Shown: positions 43,302-56,161 of the stretch, in pieces
Layout: every line of letters starts with the position of its first letter
How positions within the stretch are numbered: position 1 is the first letter of the stretch
From: Holophagae bacterium
GTDB lineage: Bacteria > Acidobacteriota > Holophagae > Acanthopleuribacterales > Acanthopleuribacteraceae
NCBI GenBank assembly: GCA_029263455.1
Contig: JAJCXM010000004.1
Span: 372,001-436,000, forward strand
Direction of reading: 5' to 3'
Length of the DNA stretch: 64,000 nt
Position numbers and translations under genes: made by a program
The notes under the pieces: model-generated
Seen by the model: the letters and a program-made list of their open reading frames with translations, nothing else
The model's database searches: none
What the model was told of the DNA's origin: nothing

Positions 43302-43520
43302 ATGCAGCCAGAACGCAAATCGAAGTACGAAGGCCTGTTGCGCGACACCAAAGATGAAATTGGTCGCATTGAGCAGCAAATCGAAAAAGAGCTCGCCGCC
43401 ATCAAAGAGCGATTGCATACATTACAAGAAGAGAAAAAAGCGCAACTAACCATTTATGGGGGCTATTGCACCTTATTGGGCATCCCCAACGAACTTGATA
43501 CCGACGATGACGAGGATTAA
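43302..43520 (+). CDS. 72-residue coiled-coil protein
   Basis: A small soluble protein of which residues 8-50 form a predicted coiled coil (KDEIGRIEQQIEKELAAIKE ...), followed by a short segment IYGGYCTLLGIPNEL and an acidic tail DTDDDED. The ribosome site GAGGAG lies about 9 nt before the ATG. It sits between the receiver-kinase and a membrane M23 peptidase. I do not recognise a family; it could be an adaptor, but nothing shows this. Confidence 0.62.
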   Translation: MQPERKSKYEGLLRDTKDEIGRIEQQIEKELAAIKERLHTLQEEKKAQLTIYGGYCTLLGIPNELDTDDDED

Positions 43521-43552
43521 ATCCAACTTTGGCATCGGTAATCATCTGTCCT

Positions 43553-43614
43553 AGACTCACTCAAACTCTTTTTTTCAAAAAAACCTTGGGGTGAGTCTGG
43601 GATTTCGATACAAT
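43553..43614 (+). promoter_or_regulatory. Promoter of the M23 peptidase gene overlapped by an inverted repeat
   Basis: A -35-like TTGGGG (43586-43591) and -10 TACAAT (43609-43614) are separated by 17 bp. An inverted repeat AGACTCAC (43553-43560) and GTGAGTCT (43591-43598) has its right arm directly over the -35/spacer region. The loop is A/T-rich, so it could alternatively be a terminator for the upstream coiled-coil gene. Confidence 0.5.
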
Positions 43615-43712
43615 GGCGACTGGCTCTGTAAACCTGGTTTGCCTAAACGCGACCGTTGGATACATAGATTTCACTGAACTTCGATTCAGAAAACGGAGCT
43701 ATTTTGGGAACG

Positions 43713-43747
43713 AACTGATTCGAGGTCCAGTTTGGACAGGATCAGTT
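43713..43747 (+). ncRNA. Structured mRNA leader hairpin before the M23 gene
   Basis: AACTGAT (43713-43719) pairs with ATCAGTT (43741-43747), and inside it GTCC (43725-43728) pairs with GGAC (43734-43737) around a 5-nt loop. It ends a few bases before the G-rich ribosome site at 43751-43761, so it could influence translation. No known riboswitch family is recognised. Confidence 0.4.
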
Positions 43748-43768
43748 TCCGGGGGATAGGGTTACCGA

Positions 43769-44656
43769 ATGATTCAGAATAAACGCCTAACCGTTATGGT
43801 GTTCAGCGACGAGCTGGCCGAACATCGACAATTTTCGATTGCGCCAAGAACGATAAAGCTCGCCGTCAGTTGTTTCTTTCTGTTTGCGATCACCACATTT
43901 TCGTTCGGCTACCTTTGGGTCAGACAGTTTTCTGACGGCTCTGAGCTAGCTCGAGCCCAAGAAAAGATTGCAGATCTGACAGTGGCCAACGAACGATATT
44001 TGGCAGCGACGATGGAAATCGAGAAAAAACTGCAAGTTTTTGACGAGAAAACGAGCAAACTAGCGACATTGGTTGGCGTGGACGCCAACTCAACCGTAAC
44101 TGGCGGTTTAGGTGGCAATAGTTTCTTTGATAATGAATTGAGTCAATACTTGAGATATGACTTATCCCTTATCGAGCAGCAATCAAGTGTGGTCGAACAA
44201 AGGTTGGAAGACTTAGACGAAGCCTTTAAGACACAATCTGAATTGTTGCAGTCGACGCCTTCCCTATTACCGGCTCGTGGCTGGCTTGTTAGCGGATTTA
44301 ATTACAGGACTGATCCATTCACGAAAAAACGTTCATGGCATAACGGGCTTGATATTTCGTGCGCCCACGGCACGCCTGTCTACGCACCTGCTGATGGCAT
44401 CGTTGTGGAAAAGGGATACCATGGTGGTTTTGGTAACCACTTAGAAATAAACCACGGCAACGAGATCGTCACCAAATACGGTCATTTATCTAAATTTAAT
44501 GTTTCCAAGGGTCAAAGAATAAAGCGCGGCGACTTGATTGGCTACGTTGGCAGTACCGGACGCTCAACAGGCCCTCACCTGCATTTTGAAATCCACCTGA
44601 AAGACAAGTCAGTGAATCCCCTGAATTACATCATCGAGGACATCAAACCTTACTGA
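43769..44656 (+). CDS. Membrane-anchored M23 peptidase (LytM/NlpD-like)
   Basis: A 295-residue protein with a cytosolic N-terminus (about 1-30), one membrane helix at about 31-52, a periplasmic coiled coil at about 58-160, and a LytM domain at about 168-290. The zinc ligands are visible: His191 and Asp195 in HNGLDIS, and His272 in GPHLHFEI, with a supporting His239 in YGHL. Because all ligands are present, peptidoglycan endopeptidase activity is likely; degenerate NlpD/EnvC activators lose them. The architecture fits the MepM/DipM-like group. It has its own promoter region and a folded leader. Confidence 0.9.
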   Translation: MIQNKRLTVMVFSDELAEHRQFSIAPRTIKLAVSCFFLFAITTFSFGYLWVRQFSDGSELARAQEKIADLTVANERYLAATMEIEKKLQVFDEKTSKLATLVGVDANSTVTGGLGGNSFFDNELSQYLRYDLSLIEQQSSVVEQRLEDLDEAFKTQSELLQSTPSLLPARGWLVSGFNYRTDPFTKKRSWHNGLDISCAHGTPVYAPADGIVVEKGYHGGFGNHLEINHGNEIVTKYGHLSKFNVSKGQRIKRGDLIGYVGSTGRSTGPHLHFEIHLKDKSVNPLNYIIEDIKPY

Positions 44657-44696
44657 TAACCGCACGTTTTTATTTAAACTAGCCCTTGCGAGAATG

Positions 44697-44728
44697 CGGC
44701 CCGTTCACCTAAATTGGAGAATGGGCCG
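44697..44728 (+). other. Hairpin in the secA leader
   Basis: CGGCCCGTTC (44697-44706) pairs with GAATGGGCCG (44719-44728) over 10 bp including one G-U, with a 12-nt loop. It lies between the M23 gene stop codon (44656) and the secA start (44769). The T-run is poor, so it is probably an attenuating or processing structure rather than a complete terminator. Confidence 0.45.
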
Positions 44729-44768
44729 TCTGTTCATTAACAAGTAGACACCACGGAGATAGCCACGC

Positions 44769-48882
<4,114 letters not shown>

Positions 48883-48894
48883 CGACAAAAACCT

Positions 48895-48923
48895 TTGACG
48901 GCCCAGATCAAACCGTGTAAACT
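48895..48923 (+). promoter_or_regulatory. Sigma-70-type promoter of the rplM operon
   Basis: TTGACG (48895-48900) and TAAACT (48918-48923) are exactly 17 bp apart, each differing from consensus at one or two positions. About 110 nt of leader precede rplM. The leader contains AGGCC-TTTAA-GGCCT (48965-48979), a small hairpin that might bind a ribosomal protein. Confidence 0.7.
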
Positions 48924-49036
48924 CGTACCTTCGTGCGGCCACTGCTCGTGCCTGTCACATCCCTAGGCCTTTAAGGCCTTCGAGTACAGTCACAGACACA
49001 CGTTCGCATTTTGAATGATTAGTTAGGAGCCCAACC

Positions 49037-49471
49037 ATGTCCACATTCTTTCCACGAAAAGAAGACATCGAACGCAAATGGTTCGTCGTCGATGCCGCCG
49101 ACCTTCCTATAGGTCGTGTATCGAGTTTTGTGGCGTCGATACTGATGGGCAAGCGTAACCCGCTCTACACCCCTCATTTAGACATGGGCGATCACGTCAT
49201 TGTGGTCAACGCCGACAAAGTGGTGTACACGGGCCGTAAGTCCAGTAAGAAACTTTACCGTCGCCATTCCATGCGTCCTGGTGGTCTCGTAGAGATTACA
49301 GCTGAGAAGATGATGGAGAAACACCCAACTCGACCTGTCGAATTGGCGGTTAAAGGGATGTTACCCAAAACCAAACTGGGACGCCAGATGTACACGAAAC
49401 TGCATGTTTACGCCGGGCCTGAGCATCAAAACCAAGCTCAGAAGCCTGAACAAATCGTCGTTCAAGCCTGA
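49037..49471 (+). CDS. rplM: Ribosomal protein uL13
   Basis: A 144-residue large-subunit protein of standard length. MSTFFPRKEDIERKWFVVDAADLPIGRVSS and the central GDHVIVVNADKVVYTGRK are diagnostic, as is GMLPKTKLGRQMYTKLHVY. It is the first gene of a conserved rplM-rpsI-rpsB-tsf run and has the only promoter seen in it. Confidence 0.98.
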   Translation: MSTFFPRKEDIERKWFVVDAADLPIGRVSSFVASILMGKRNPLYTPHLDMGDHVIVVNADKVVYTGRKSSKKLYRRHSMRPGGLVEITAEKMMEKHPTRPVELAVKGMLPKTKLGRQMYTKLHVYAGPEHQNQAQKPEQIVVQA

Positions 49472-49488
49472 AACTCTAGGAGGAATAG

Positions 49489-49881
49489 GTGGCTGAGATT
49501 CAATATTACGGAACTGGTCGACGTAAGACCAGTATAGCGCGTGTGTTCATTCGACCTGGATCAGGTCAGATCACTATTAATAAGCGCAACGTCGAGAACT
49601 ATTTCGGTTCAGACCTGCTGAAGATGATTATTCGTCAGCCACTGACCCTGACCGAAACACAGGATAAGTTCGATATTATGATTAATGTCAATGGGGGTGG
49701 TGAATCCGGACAAGCCGGTGCCATTCGTCATGGCATTTCCAGGGCGCTCGTCGACTTCAATGCCGAATTACGCCCTAAACTGAAAGCAGCTGGCTTCCTG
49801 ACCCGTGATTCACGTGAAAAGGAACGTCAAAAGCCTGGTTTGGCTGGCGCTCGTCGTCGCTTCCAGTTCTCAAAACGCTAA
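49489..49881 (+). CDS. rpsI: Ribosomal protein uS9
   Basis: A 130-residue small-subunit protein. [21 protein letters not shown] at the N-terminus and the basic tail RRRFQFSKR, which reaches the P-site tRNA, are intact. The start is GTG at 49489 with a strong AGGAGG about 5 nt upstream. It is 17 bp after rplM. Confidence 0.98.
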   Translation: MAEIQYYGTGRRKTSIARVFIRPGSGQITINKRNVENYFGSDLLKMIIRQPLTLTETQDKFDIMINVNGGGESGQAGAIRHGISRALVDFNAELRPKLKAAGFLTRDSREKERQKPGLAGARRRFQFSKR

Positions 49882-49946
49882 TCAATTTAGCGTCTTAACA
49901 TGTCTTAATTGGCATGAATAAACTGACCATCGAGGAAGGATAACGA

Positions 49947-50729
49947 ATGTCCACAATTACGATGAAGGAACTTCTTGAGGCTGGCGTCCATTTCGGTCAT
50001 CAGACCCGTCGCTGGAATCCAAAGATGAAAAAATACATCTTCGGAAGCCGTAACGGTATCTACATTATTGACCTGCAAAAGACGTTAAAGAAGTTCAAAG
50101 AAGCCTCACATTTCCTTACGGAAATCGCTCAAAAAGGTGGCAAGGTTCTGTTCGTTGGAACCAAAAGACAAGCACAAGAAGCCATCGAAGAAGAATCCAG
50201 ACGTTGCGGCATGTATTATGTCAGCTCGCGTTGGTTGGGCGGCACGCTAACGAATTTCCGTACGGTTCGTAAATCAGTTGAAACGCTACGCAAATACGAA
50301 GCGATGGAAACTGATGGTACCTATGAAACATTGACCAAAAAAGAGATTATCGAAATTGAAAAGAAGCGCGCCAAGTTAGCCAAGGTCCTTGATGGTATCA
50401 AGGATATGACCAAACTTCCGCAGGCACTTTTTATTGTGGACACGCGCCGTGAACGCATTGCGGTTGCTGAGGCAAAAAAATTGGGTATTCCAGTTGTGGC
50501 CATCGTTGACTCAAACTGCGATCCCGAAGACATTGATTTCGTGATCCCGGGCAATGATGATGCCATTCGTGCTGTCAAACTCTTTACGTCACGTGTAGCC
50601 GACTCGCTTCTTGAAGGCGTGAGCTTACGCGAAGCCGCGGGAGTTGAAGACGACGAAGAGGAAAGCATCGCACTCGAGGCGCCTGGACCAGCCGCCTACC
50701 ATAGTGACGGTGGCGCGAACTACTCATAA
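49947..50729 (+). CDS. rpsB: Ribosomal protein uS2
   Basis: A 260-residue small-subunit protein. [42 protein letters not shown] and [26 protein letters not shown] are diagnostic. The C-terminal tail after about 232 ([19 protein letters not shown]) is acidic and probably disordered. It sits before tsf as in most bacteria. Confidence 0.98.
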   Translation: MSTITMKELLEAGVHFGHQTRRWNPKMKKYIFGSRNGIYIIDLQKTLKKFKEASHFLTEIAQKGGKVLFVGTKRQAQEAIEEESRRCGMYYVSSRWLGGTLTNFRTVRKSVETLRKYEAMETDGTYETLTKKEIIEIEKKRAKLAKVLDGIKDMTKLPQALFIVDTRRERIAVAEAKKLGIPVVAIVDSNCDPEDIDFVIPGNDDAIRAVKLFTSRVADSLLEGVSLREAAGVEDDEEESIALEAPGPAAYHSDGGANYS

Positions 50730-50768
50730 CTTCATTACACAACTAAAGCCTATTAGGGGAGCATGATC

Positions 50769-51419
50769 ATGACTATTACTGCTCAAGCCGTGAAAGAACT
50801 GCGTGAACGCACCGGCCTCGGCATGATGGATTGCAAAAAAGCACTTCAAGAAACGCAAGGGAACATGGAAGACGCCGTGACCTGGTTACGTAAGAAGGGT
50901 TTGGCCAAAAGTTCAAAGTTAGCTAGTCGAATTGCCAGTGAAGGTACCGTTACATCTTACATTCATGCGGGTGGCAAGATCGGTGTCTTAGTTGAAGTCA
51001 ACTGCGAAACCGACTTCACTGCTCGTAACGACGCATTCCAAGACTTGGCCAAAGACGTAGCGATGCATATCGCTGCGGCTAACCCGACCTATCTTTCACG
51101 CGACGAAGTTCCGGCCGATCTCATCGAACGGGAACGCGACATTGCACGTGATCAAATGAAAGCCAGTGGCAAGCCTGAAAACATCATCGAAAAGATTGCT
51201 GACGGCAAAATCGAAAAGTTTTATCAGGACCATTGCCTGCTAGAACAAGGATTCGTCAAAGAAGCCAGTAAATCTATTCAAACCATGATCAACGAGAAAG
51301 TAGCCACCATCGGCGAGAAAATCACCATTCGTCGATATGCACGCTACGCGCTTGGAGAGGGTTTGGAAAAGAAAGCAAATAATTTTGCGGATGAAGTAGC
51401 AAAACAAGTAGGCGTTTAA
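50769..51419 (+). CDS. tsf: Elongation factor Ts
   Basis: A 216-residue guanine-nucleotide exchange factor for EF-Tu. The N-terminus VKELRERTGLGMMDCKKAL and the core VEVNCETDFTARND are characteristic. It is shorter than the E. coli protein and has one dimerisation lobe, as in many phyla. The second ATG (50769) is preferred over 50763, because AGGGGAG lies 7 nt before it but only 1 nt before the first. The operon ends at the terminator 20 bp later. Confidence 0.96.
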   Translation: MTITAQAVKELRERTGLGMMDCKKALQETQGNMEDAVTWLRKKGLAKSSKLASRIASEGTVTSYIHAGGKIGVLVEVNCETDFTARNDAFQDLAKDVAMHIAAANPTYLSRDEVPADLIERERDIARDQMKASGKPENIIEKIADGKIEKFYQDHCLLEQGFVKEASKSIQTMINEKVATIGEKITIRRYARYALGEGLEKKANNFADEVAKQVGV

Positions 51420-51440
51420 CTTCTCAACTGAACCATTAAA

Positions 51441-51470
51441 AAAGGCGGGCCCTGTGGCCCGCCTTTTTTT
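51441..51470 (+). terminator. Rho-independent terminator of the rplM-tsf operon
   Basis: A perfect GC-rich stem GGCGGGCC (51444-51451) and GGCCCGCC (51456-51463), 4-nt loop, is extended by AAA/TTT and followed by a seven-T run (51464-51470). It is the strongest terminator in the window. Confidence 0.97.
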
Positions 51471-51495
51471 GTTCATAACGTGAAATCCTACTTTG

Positions 51496-52137
51496 TCACT
51501 TTGGGCTAGGAGCCACGTGTCTGGCTAAACGCTCACTATCTTCGCGAGTCACTTTCGTGTCCCAGTCGGTTTGTCCCGAGCGAATCTCATGTGCCAGTCT
51601 GGGAGAAATCTCTAATATCGCCACATGGCGACTGGGTTGGGTATGGGGGCCAAAGCTTGCGTAGACCCAAGCTGGCTCACGTTCTTCCACAATGAGGATT
51701 AAGGGCATTTTCGTAGAAATATCGCCCAGCTGATCTAGAACCCGTGGTATCGATGAACGGAGTCGCTCGACCACACGCTCGAAGTTCGCCTTCTCCAATT
51801 CACGCTTTTTTGACAGGCTTTGTCGCCACTGTCGTTTTGCACGGTTGAGTTCTTCACGGGTAAGAGCACGATCTCGGCCCTTCGTATTTGACCCAGGAAA
51901 TTCCAAGTCAACGACCGCGACATCAGGAGTCTTGTAACGAATTGGTACCACAAAAAATATGCCTTTGCCTTCAACTGCATAACCCCTAACCGGATCGCTG
52001 GTAAACACCATGACTTCGTTCCGGATACCATCAACCGTGCGATTCAAGGTTTCTTCAGCTCGCGCAATCCCGGTCCATATCTCACTTTCAGTCTCTAGAT
52101 ACTGCTGACCCAAAAGGGCGCAAAAAAGGAAAATCAT
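51496..52137 (-). CDS. Secreted protein of unknown function, third gene of an ECF sigma unit
   Basis: A 213-residue protein with a short hydrophobic start MIFLFCALLGQQ that may act as a signal peptide. Residues about 85-130 are a Lys/Arg/Glu-rich helix (LNRAKRQWRQSLSKKRELEKANFERVVERL), and the end has LILIVEEREPAWVYASFGP. I do not recognise a family. It overlaps the anti-sigma gene by 4 nt and is last in the unit. It may assist the sensing step of the anti-sigma factor, but this is inference from position only. Confidence 0.65.
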   Translation of the reverse strand: MIFLFCALLGQQYLETESEIWTGIARAEETLNRTVDGIRNEVMVFTSDPVRGYAVEGKGIFFVVPIRYKTPDVAVVDLEFPGSNTKGRDRALTREELNRAKRQWRQSLSKKRELEKANFERVVERLRSSIPRVLDQLGDISTKMPLILIVEEREPAWVYASFGPHTQPSRHVAILEISPRLAHEIRSGQTDWDTKVTREDSERLARHVAPSPK

Positions 52138-52733
52138 GGCGTTCTACCTCGTACTTTCTCTGACTGAATATAGCTATACACATCATCGCGCATAGAAGCG
52201 ATCATGTCGCCGTTTTGATAGTCCACCGATTTGATGTCGTCTTCGACCTGGCGACTAAGCTCACGCATTTGTTGCGTATGCTCCGCGTAAAGCGCATTTA
52301 GGCGGTCGTCAACCTGCATCTGCATCATCTCAGCGTGCAGCTGAAAGGCGGAAAGCATATCCGCCTCTACCCCTTTAAGGCGATTCTCAAACTCGTCATC
52401 ATTTAATTGCTGCGTGCCAAACATGGCGAATTCAACACTCATCTGGCCTTGATTGAGTTCAAAGCGGGTTCCGGCTAGCGAAAGTAACAGGAATGAGGCA
52501 GCAGCCGCCCAACCTACCCAACGCCATCGGCGGCTTCTCAGAAAGCGTACCGTAAGTGGCTTTCTTAATGGGATCGGTTCCAAATCAAGAGATCGAACTG
52601 CATGCAAACCCAGAGCTATGCGGTCGAGTCTTTCGCGGCATTCTCCACATGATTGACTATGGCGATGACTTTGAGAGTCTTTTGTTTCCTCAAAAACCAA
52701 ATCAATGAGTTGTTCTTCACTTAGGTGCTTCAT
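52134..52733 (-). CDS. Membrane anti-sigma factor with zinc-finger-like N-terminus
   Basis: A 199-residue membrane protein. The N-terminal 35 residues start HLSEEQLIDLVFEE and include HRHSQSCGECRERLD, the H-x3-C-x2-C pattern of ZAS-type anti-sigma factors. A membrane helix lies at about 75-92 (VGWAAAASFLLLSLAG), followed by an extracytoplasmic, Met- and Gln-rich coiled coil at about 120-190. It would hold the cognate ECF sigma at the membrane. It overlaps the sigma gene and the downstream gene by 4 nt each, so all three are translationally coupled. Confidence 0.85.
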   Translation of the reverse strand: MKHLSEEQLIDLVFEETKDSQSHRHSQSCGECRERLDRIALGLHAVRSLDLEPIPLRKPLTVRFLRSRRWRWVGWAAAASFLLLSLAGTRFELNQGQMSVEFAMFGTQQLNDDEFENRLKGVEADMLSAFQLHAEMMQMQVDDRLNALYAEHTQQMRELSRQVEDDIKSVDYQNGDMIASMRDDVYSYIQSEKVRGRTP

Positions 52734-53314
52734 GGAGCCGTCCTTTCAATAAACTGGAGCCGTCTTAGATCCTTGCCCAAATTGTCGAGGGCCTTATAGA
52801 GCCTTGATTTGATGGTGCTTAATGGGGCGCCCATTACCCGCGCAATATCTTCAAATGTCATTTCTTCGTAAACCTTCATGACCAGTATCATTTTCTGATC
52901 AGGATCGAGTTGGTCCACCAAGCTACGTATTCGCTTATTCTCTATTCGGGTCAAGAGCCCCATTTCGATTTGGGCATCCTGGCGATCGTCTCTGGGATCA
53001 AAGCCCTTTTCGGTAATCGCATCCAAAGATGTTTCGCGACGTACCTTGAGCCGTCGTTTGTAGTCAATGCAATCGTTGACAGCGATCCGGAAAAGCCAGG
53101 TCGAGAAACTGGCATCGCCCTTGAAACGCTTGATATTGGTATAAATTTTCAGAAAGATGTCTTGGACAAGATCGGATGCGCAATCTCGATCCTCGACGTA
53201 GCGGTACACGAGACTAGACACTCGCTTTTGGTAACGAATGATGAGCTCGTCAAATGCGGGCGAGTCTCCGCGCTGCGCTCTCTGTACCAATTCTGTATCG
53301 AGAATAGATTCCAT
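52730..53314 (-). CDS. ECF-type RNA polymerase sigma factor
   Basis: A 194-residue group 4 sigma factor. Region 2 covers about 20-90: LIIRYQKRVSSLVYRYVEDRDCASDLVQDIFLKIYTNIKRFKGDASFSTWLFRIAVNDCIDYKRR. Region 4 covers about 130-185: LDPDQKMILVMKVYEEMTFEDIARVMGAPLSTIKSRLYKALDNL. No region 3 is present, as expected. The ATG at 53314 has AGGGAG 5-6 nt upstream; the TTG immediately before it is disfavoured. Its regulon cannot be read from here. Confidence 0.95.
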   Translation of the reverse strand: MESILDTELVQRAQRGDSPAFDELIIRYQKRVSSLVYRYVEDRDCASDLVQDIFLKIYTNIKRFKGDASFSTWLFRIAVNDCIDYKRRLKVRRETSLDAITEKGFDPRDDRQDAQIEMGLLTRIENKRIRSLVDQLDPDQKMILVMKVYEEMTFEDIARVMGAPLSTIKSRLYKALDNLGKDLRRLQFIERTAP

Positions 53315-53367
53315 CAAATCTCCCTAGCTACTTTGACGAATCCAGTGCCTAGCTAGCCGAAAAAAGG

Positions 53368-54129
53368 TTAATTTAATCGCCGATCCGACATTCTTTGACA
53401 CAATTGAAGATAGGTTTCGCGCCAAGCCGGGTCAATGCTTGCTAATAGGTCGGCATGGCGGTTGATCATCTGTGTGTCGCCACGAATAGCTACACCAGAA
53501 TAGGGCGCATCCAGCTGAGCGTCCAAACCGAAAGCAACCGACTGTTCAACCAAGGGCCTTAACCAACTCAATGCATTCGTTTGCGAATTGTCCAGCGATT
53601 GCAACAGCTCCGATCCTCGTCGTATAAGTAGCGGTAGGAAATTAGCAGAAAGCGTGGCGGCCAAATGGTAGAGCAACCATTGATCATCGCCCAGACGATG
53701 GGCCACGCCCCGCCAGTTTGTCACCCAGCTTTCCAACAACTCACACAACTCGGTATCGCCCCCCAACGCGAAATGGGTATTGGATTCGAAAACACGTTGC
53801 TCCCGTTTGGCGAAACTTTGCAGGGGATGTAACTTGGCAATACCCGCAGCCGCACCCCACGCCAAATACATCTCTGCCATTTCAAGGCCTCCAGAGGTGC
53901 AAACAAGACGTGCAGCAGGACGTTTGACTGCTAATTCACGGATCACCGCTAAGGCGGCATCGTCGGGCACGCAGACGATCCACACGTCGAGGTCAGGAAA
54001 ACATGCCTCGTGTCGCTGGACGTCGGCCCAATGCTCACGATTGAAAACATGCACATCGAGGTCAATTGCATTCAAGGACGCTTTTAATGCCGAACCCAGG
54101 CGGCCATTCCCAACGATGCCAAGTTTCAT
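53368..54129 (-). CDS. Rossmann/DUF2520 oxidoreductase-like protein (ProC-related)
   Basis: A 253-residue NAD(P)-binding protein. The Rossmann fold starts [19 protein letters not shown] (GxGxxG), and WIVCVPDDAAL and LVCTSGG follow. The second half has AKLHPLQSF and the helical GDDQWLLYHLAATLSANFL of the DUF2520 domain. This family resembles pyrroline-5-carboxylate reductase but lacks a proven substrate. The start shares a base with the purB stop codon (TAATG), so it is translated with purB. Confidence 0.8.
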   Translation of the reverse strand: MKLGIVGNGRLGSALKASLNAIDLDVHVFNREHWADVQRHEACFPDLDVWIVCVPDDAALAVIRELAVKRPAARLVCTSGGLEMAEMYLAWGAAAGIAKLHPLQSFAKREQRVFESNTHFALGGDTELCELLESWVTNWRGVAHRLGDDQWLLYHLAATLSANFLPLLIRRGSELLQSLDNSQTNALSWLRPLVEQSVAFGLDAQLDAPYSGVAIRGDTQMINRHADLLASIDPAWRETYLQLCQRMSDRRLN

Positions 54130-55559
54130 TAGACGCGCAATTCTGGAACCTTTTGATCGGTCGTGGCCCCGCTGACCATGGCTGCAATTTGAAGCAAATA
54201 GTCGTCCACTTGCTGCGTTGACCGACCCACATAAAGGTTCGGTTCCATTAATTCTTTTAATGCACCCAGGTCCAGGTTGAACTGAGGATCGTCTGAAATC
54301 CGTTGCAAAAGATCGTTTTCCAATCCATCTTGCTTTACCCTCTGCCCCGCCGCCATGGAGTGTAGTCGAATCGCTTCATGTAAATCCTGTCGATCGCCGC
54401 CACGTTTGACTGCCTCCATCATAATATTTTCGGTCATCATGAACGGCAATTCAGCATCAATTCTCTTACGAATCATCTTTGGGAAAACCACCAAACCCGA
54501 AACAACATTATGGAAGATAAGTAAGGTTGCATCCAAAGCCAAGAAGGATTCAGGCACCGAAAGTCGTTTGTTGGCCGAATCATCTAACGTGCGTTCAAAC
54601 CATTGCGTTGCTGCCGTAAATGCCGGCGATTGAGCCGTTGTAATTACAAATCGAGCGAGGGCGCACATTCGTTCAGCACGCATTGGGTTTCGTTTGTAGG
54701 CCATGGCTGAAGAGCCAATCTGTTGGCTCTCAAAAGGCTCTTCAATCTCCTTTAGATGCGCAAGCAAACGCAAGTCATGCGCAAACTTACTCGCCGATTG
54801 CGCGATCCCCGACAATACGGCACACACGGCAGCATCCACTTTACGGGGATAGGTTTGCCCGGTCACATACGTTTCACTCGAAAAGCCCATTGACTCAGAT
54901 ACAAGACGATCCAATTGCTGTACCTTCTCATGGTCGCCATCGAAGAGTTCCAGAAAACTTGCTTGCGTTCCTGTTGTTCCTTTCACGCCCCTAAACTTGA
55001 GTTGACGCAAACGATGGCGTAGATCCTCTAAATCGAGTACCAGATCTTGCAACCATAAACAGGCACGTTTACCAACGGTGGTTATCTGTGCCGGCTGGAA
55101 ATGAGTAAACCCTAAAGTGGGCAACGCTTTATGCTGCTCAGCGAATGCGCTAAGCACCGCAATCACATCGAGCAATCGTTTTTCAATTAATCTGAGCCCA
55201 TCACGTATTTGAATTAGATCGGTATTGTCGCCTACAAAAGCACTCGTTGCCCCAAGATGAATGATCCCTTTGGCAGTTGGTGCTTGTAAGCCAAAAGCAT
55301 AAACATGACTCATAACATCGTGGCGAGTCTCTTTTTCCCTTTCTCGAGCTACCTCAAAATTGATCTCATCGCGGTAGCGTTCCATCTCTGTGATTTGTTC
55401 ATCAGAAATTGCCAGTCCCAAGGACTGCTCGGCCTTCGCCAGTGCTATCCACAGCGATCGCCAAGCTCGAAACTTGTAACTTGGTGAGAAAATATGACTC
55501 ATTTCTTTCGAGCAGTATCGCTCGACGAGAGGATTTTGATATTGGTCCAAAGCGCTCAT
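54129..55559 (-). CDS. purB: Adenylosuccinate lyase
   Basis: A 476-residue enzyme acting twice in purine synthesis, releasing fumarate from SAICAR and adenylosuccinate. [11 protein letters not shown] and [16 protein letters not shown] match the first and second conserved blocks, and [20 protein letters not shown] is the signature loop with the catalytic Ser. The ATG at 55559 has GGAG 8 nt upstream; longer in-frame starts fall in the neighbouring gene. It is in a run with rpsA, mutT and a PH-like gene. Confidence 0.96.
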   Translation of the reverse strand: MSALDQYQNPLVERYCSKEMSHIFSPSYKFRAWRSLWIALAKAEQSLGLAISDEQITEMERYRDEINFEVAREREKETRHDVMSHVYAFGLQAPTAKGIIHLGATSAFVGDNTDLIQIRDGLRLIEKRLLDVIAVLSAFAEQHKALPTLGFTHFQPAQITTVGKRACLWLQDLVLDLEDLRHRLRQLKFRGVKGTTGTQASFLELFDGDHEKVQQLDRLVSESMGFSSETYVTGQTYPRKVDAAVCAVLSGIAQSASKFAHDLRLLAHLKEIEEPFESQQIGSSAMAYKRNPMRAERMCALARFVITTAQSPAFTAATQWFERTLDDSANKRLSVPESFLALDATLLIFHNVVSGLVVFPKMIRKRIDAELPFMMTENIMMEAVKRGGDRQDLHEAIRLHSMAAGQRVKQDGLENDLLQRISDDPQFNLDLGALKELMEPNLYVGRSTQQVDDYLLQIAAMVSGATTDQKVPELRV

Positions 55560-55560
55560 G

Positions 55561-56109
55561 CTAAATCTCCAACTTTGCCCGAGGCGAATATTCGATAACT
55601 GTTGCGACCAAAAGATCAAGACGGTCAACTGGAGAAAAGAAAACACGTTCTGTCTCGGTTGTGACCGTTGTTGTGTAGCGACCGCCAGAAATGGTGGTGA
55701 CGGACTCTAAATCCAAGCTGCCCACACCCGTCACGCGCTTATACACATCCCCAAGTATCGTGTTCTTGACAACTAATTGCCGGCGGCTGACCCAAACTTG
55801 CAAACCCCAAAAATCGAAGGTCGCGTACGCTAGATAGATTAAAACCGCAATCGCAAATAGCCAACCGACGCTCAAAGCGCCATACGCAGCCCACCGAGCT
55901 ATGCCGTTTTGGGCGGCCACAAAAAGATCTGGTGTGTTTTCCATTTCTTGAATCTTGAGCGACAAGAAGTTCGTGAATAGTCCAAATACGATGAAGTAAG
56001 AAGCAAAAAGAGTCACCACAGCCAATCGAGAACGCACCGAATGCGTAAAAATTAGAAATTCTCCAACAGGCTCATCAAGGCCGGCATTCACCAGCTCAAG
56101 TGGTTCCAA
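55561..56109 (-). CDS. Membrane protein with PH-like C-terminal domain
   Basis: A 182-residue inner-membrane protein with two helices at about 30-50 and 75-97, then a cytosolic beta-rich part ([43 protein letters not shown]) similar to bacterial pleckstrin-homology DUF304-type domains. Function is unknown. Its stop codon is 1 nt from the purB start, so the two are co-translated. Confidence 0.72.
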   Translation of the reverse strand: MEPLELVNAGLDEPVGEFLIFTHSVRSRLAVVTLFASYFIVFGLFTNFLSLKIQEMENTPDLFVAAQNGIARWAAYGALSVGWLFAIAVLIYLAYATFDFWGLQVWVSRRQLVVKNTILGDVYKRVTGVGSLDLESVTTISGGRYTTTVTTETERVFFSPVDRLDLLVATVIEYSPRAKLEI

Positions 56110-56161
56110 AAGACGTGCTCCCCAAACTGTCTAGTCGGCCTTATTCTACTTGATTCCAGCT

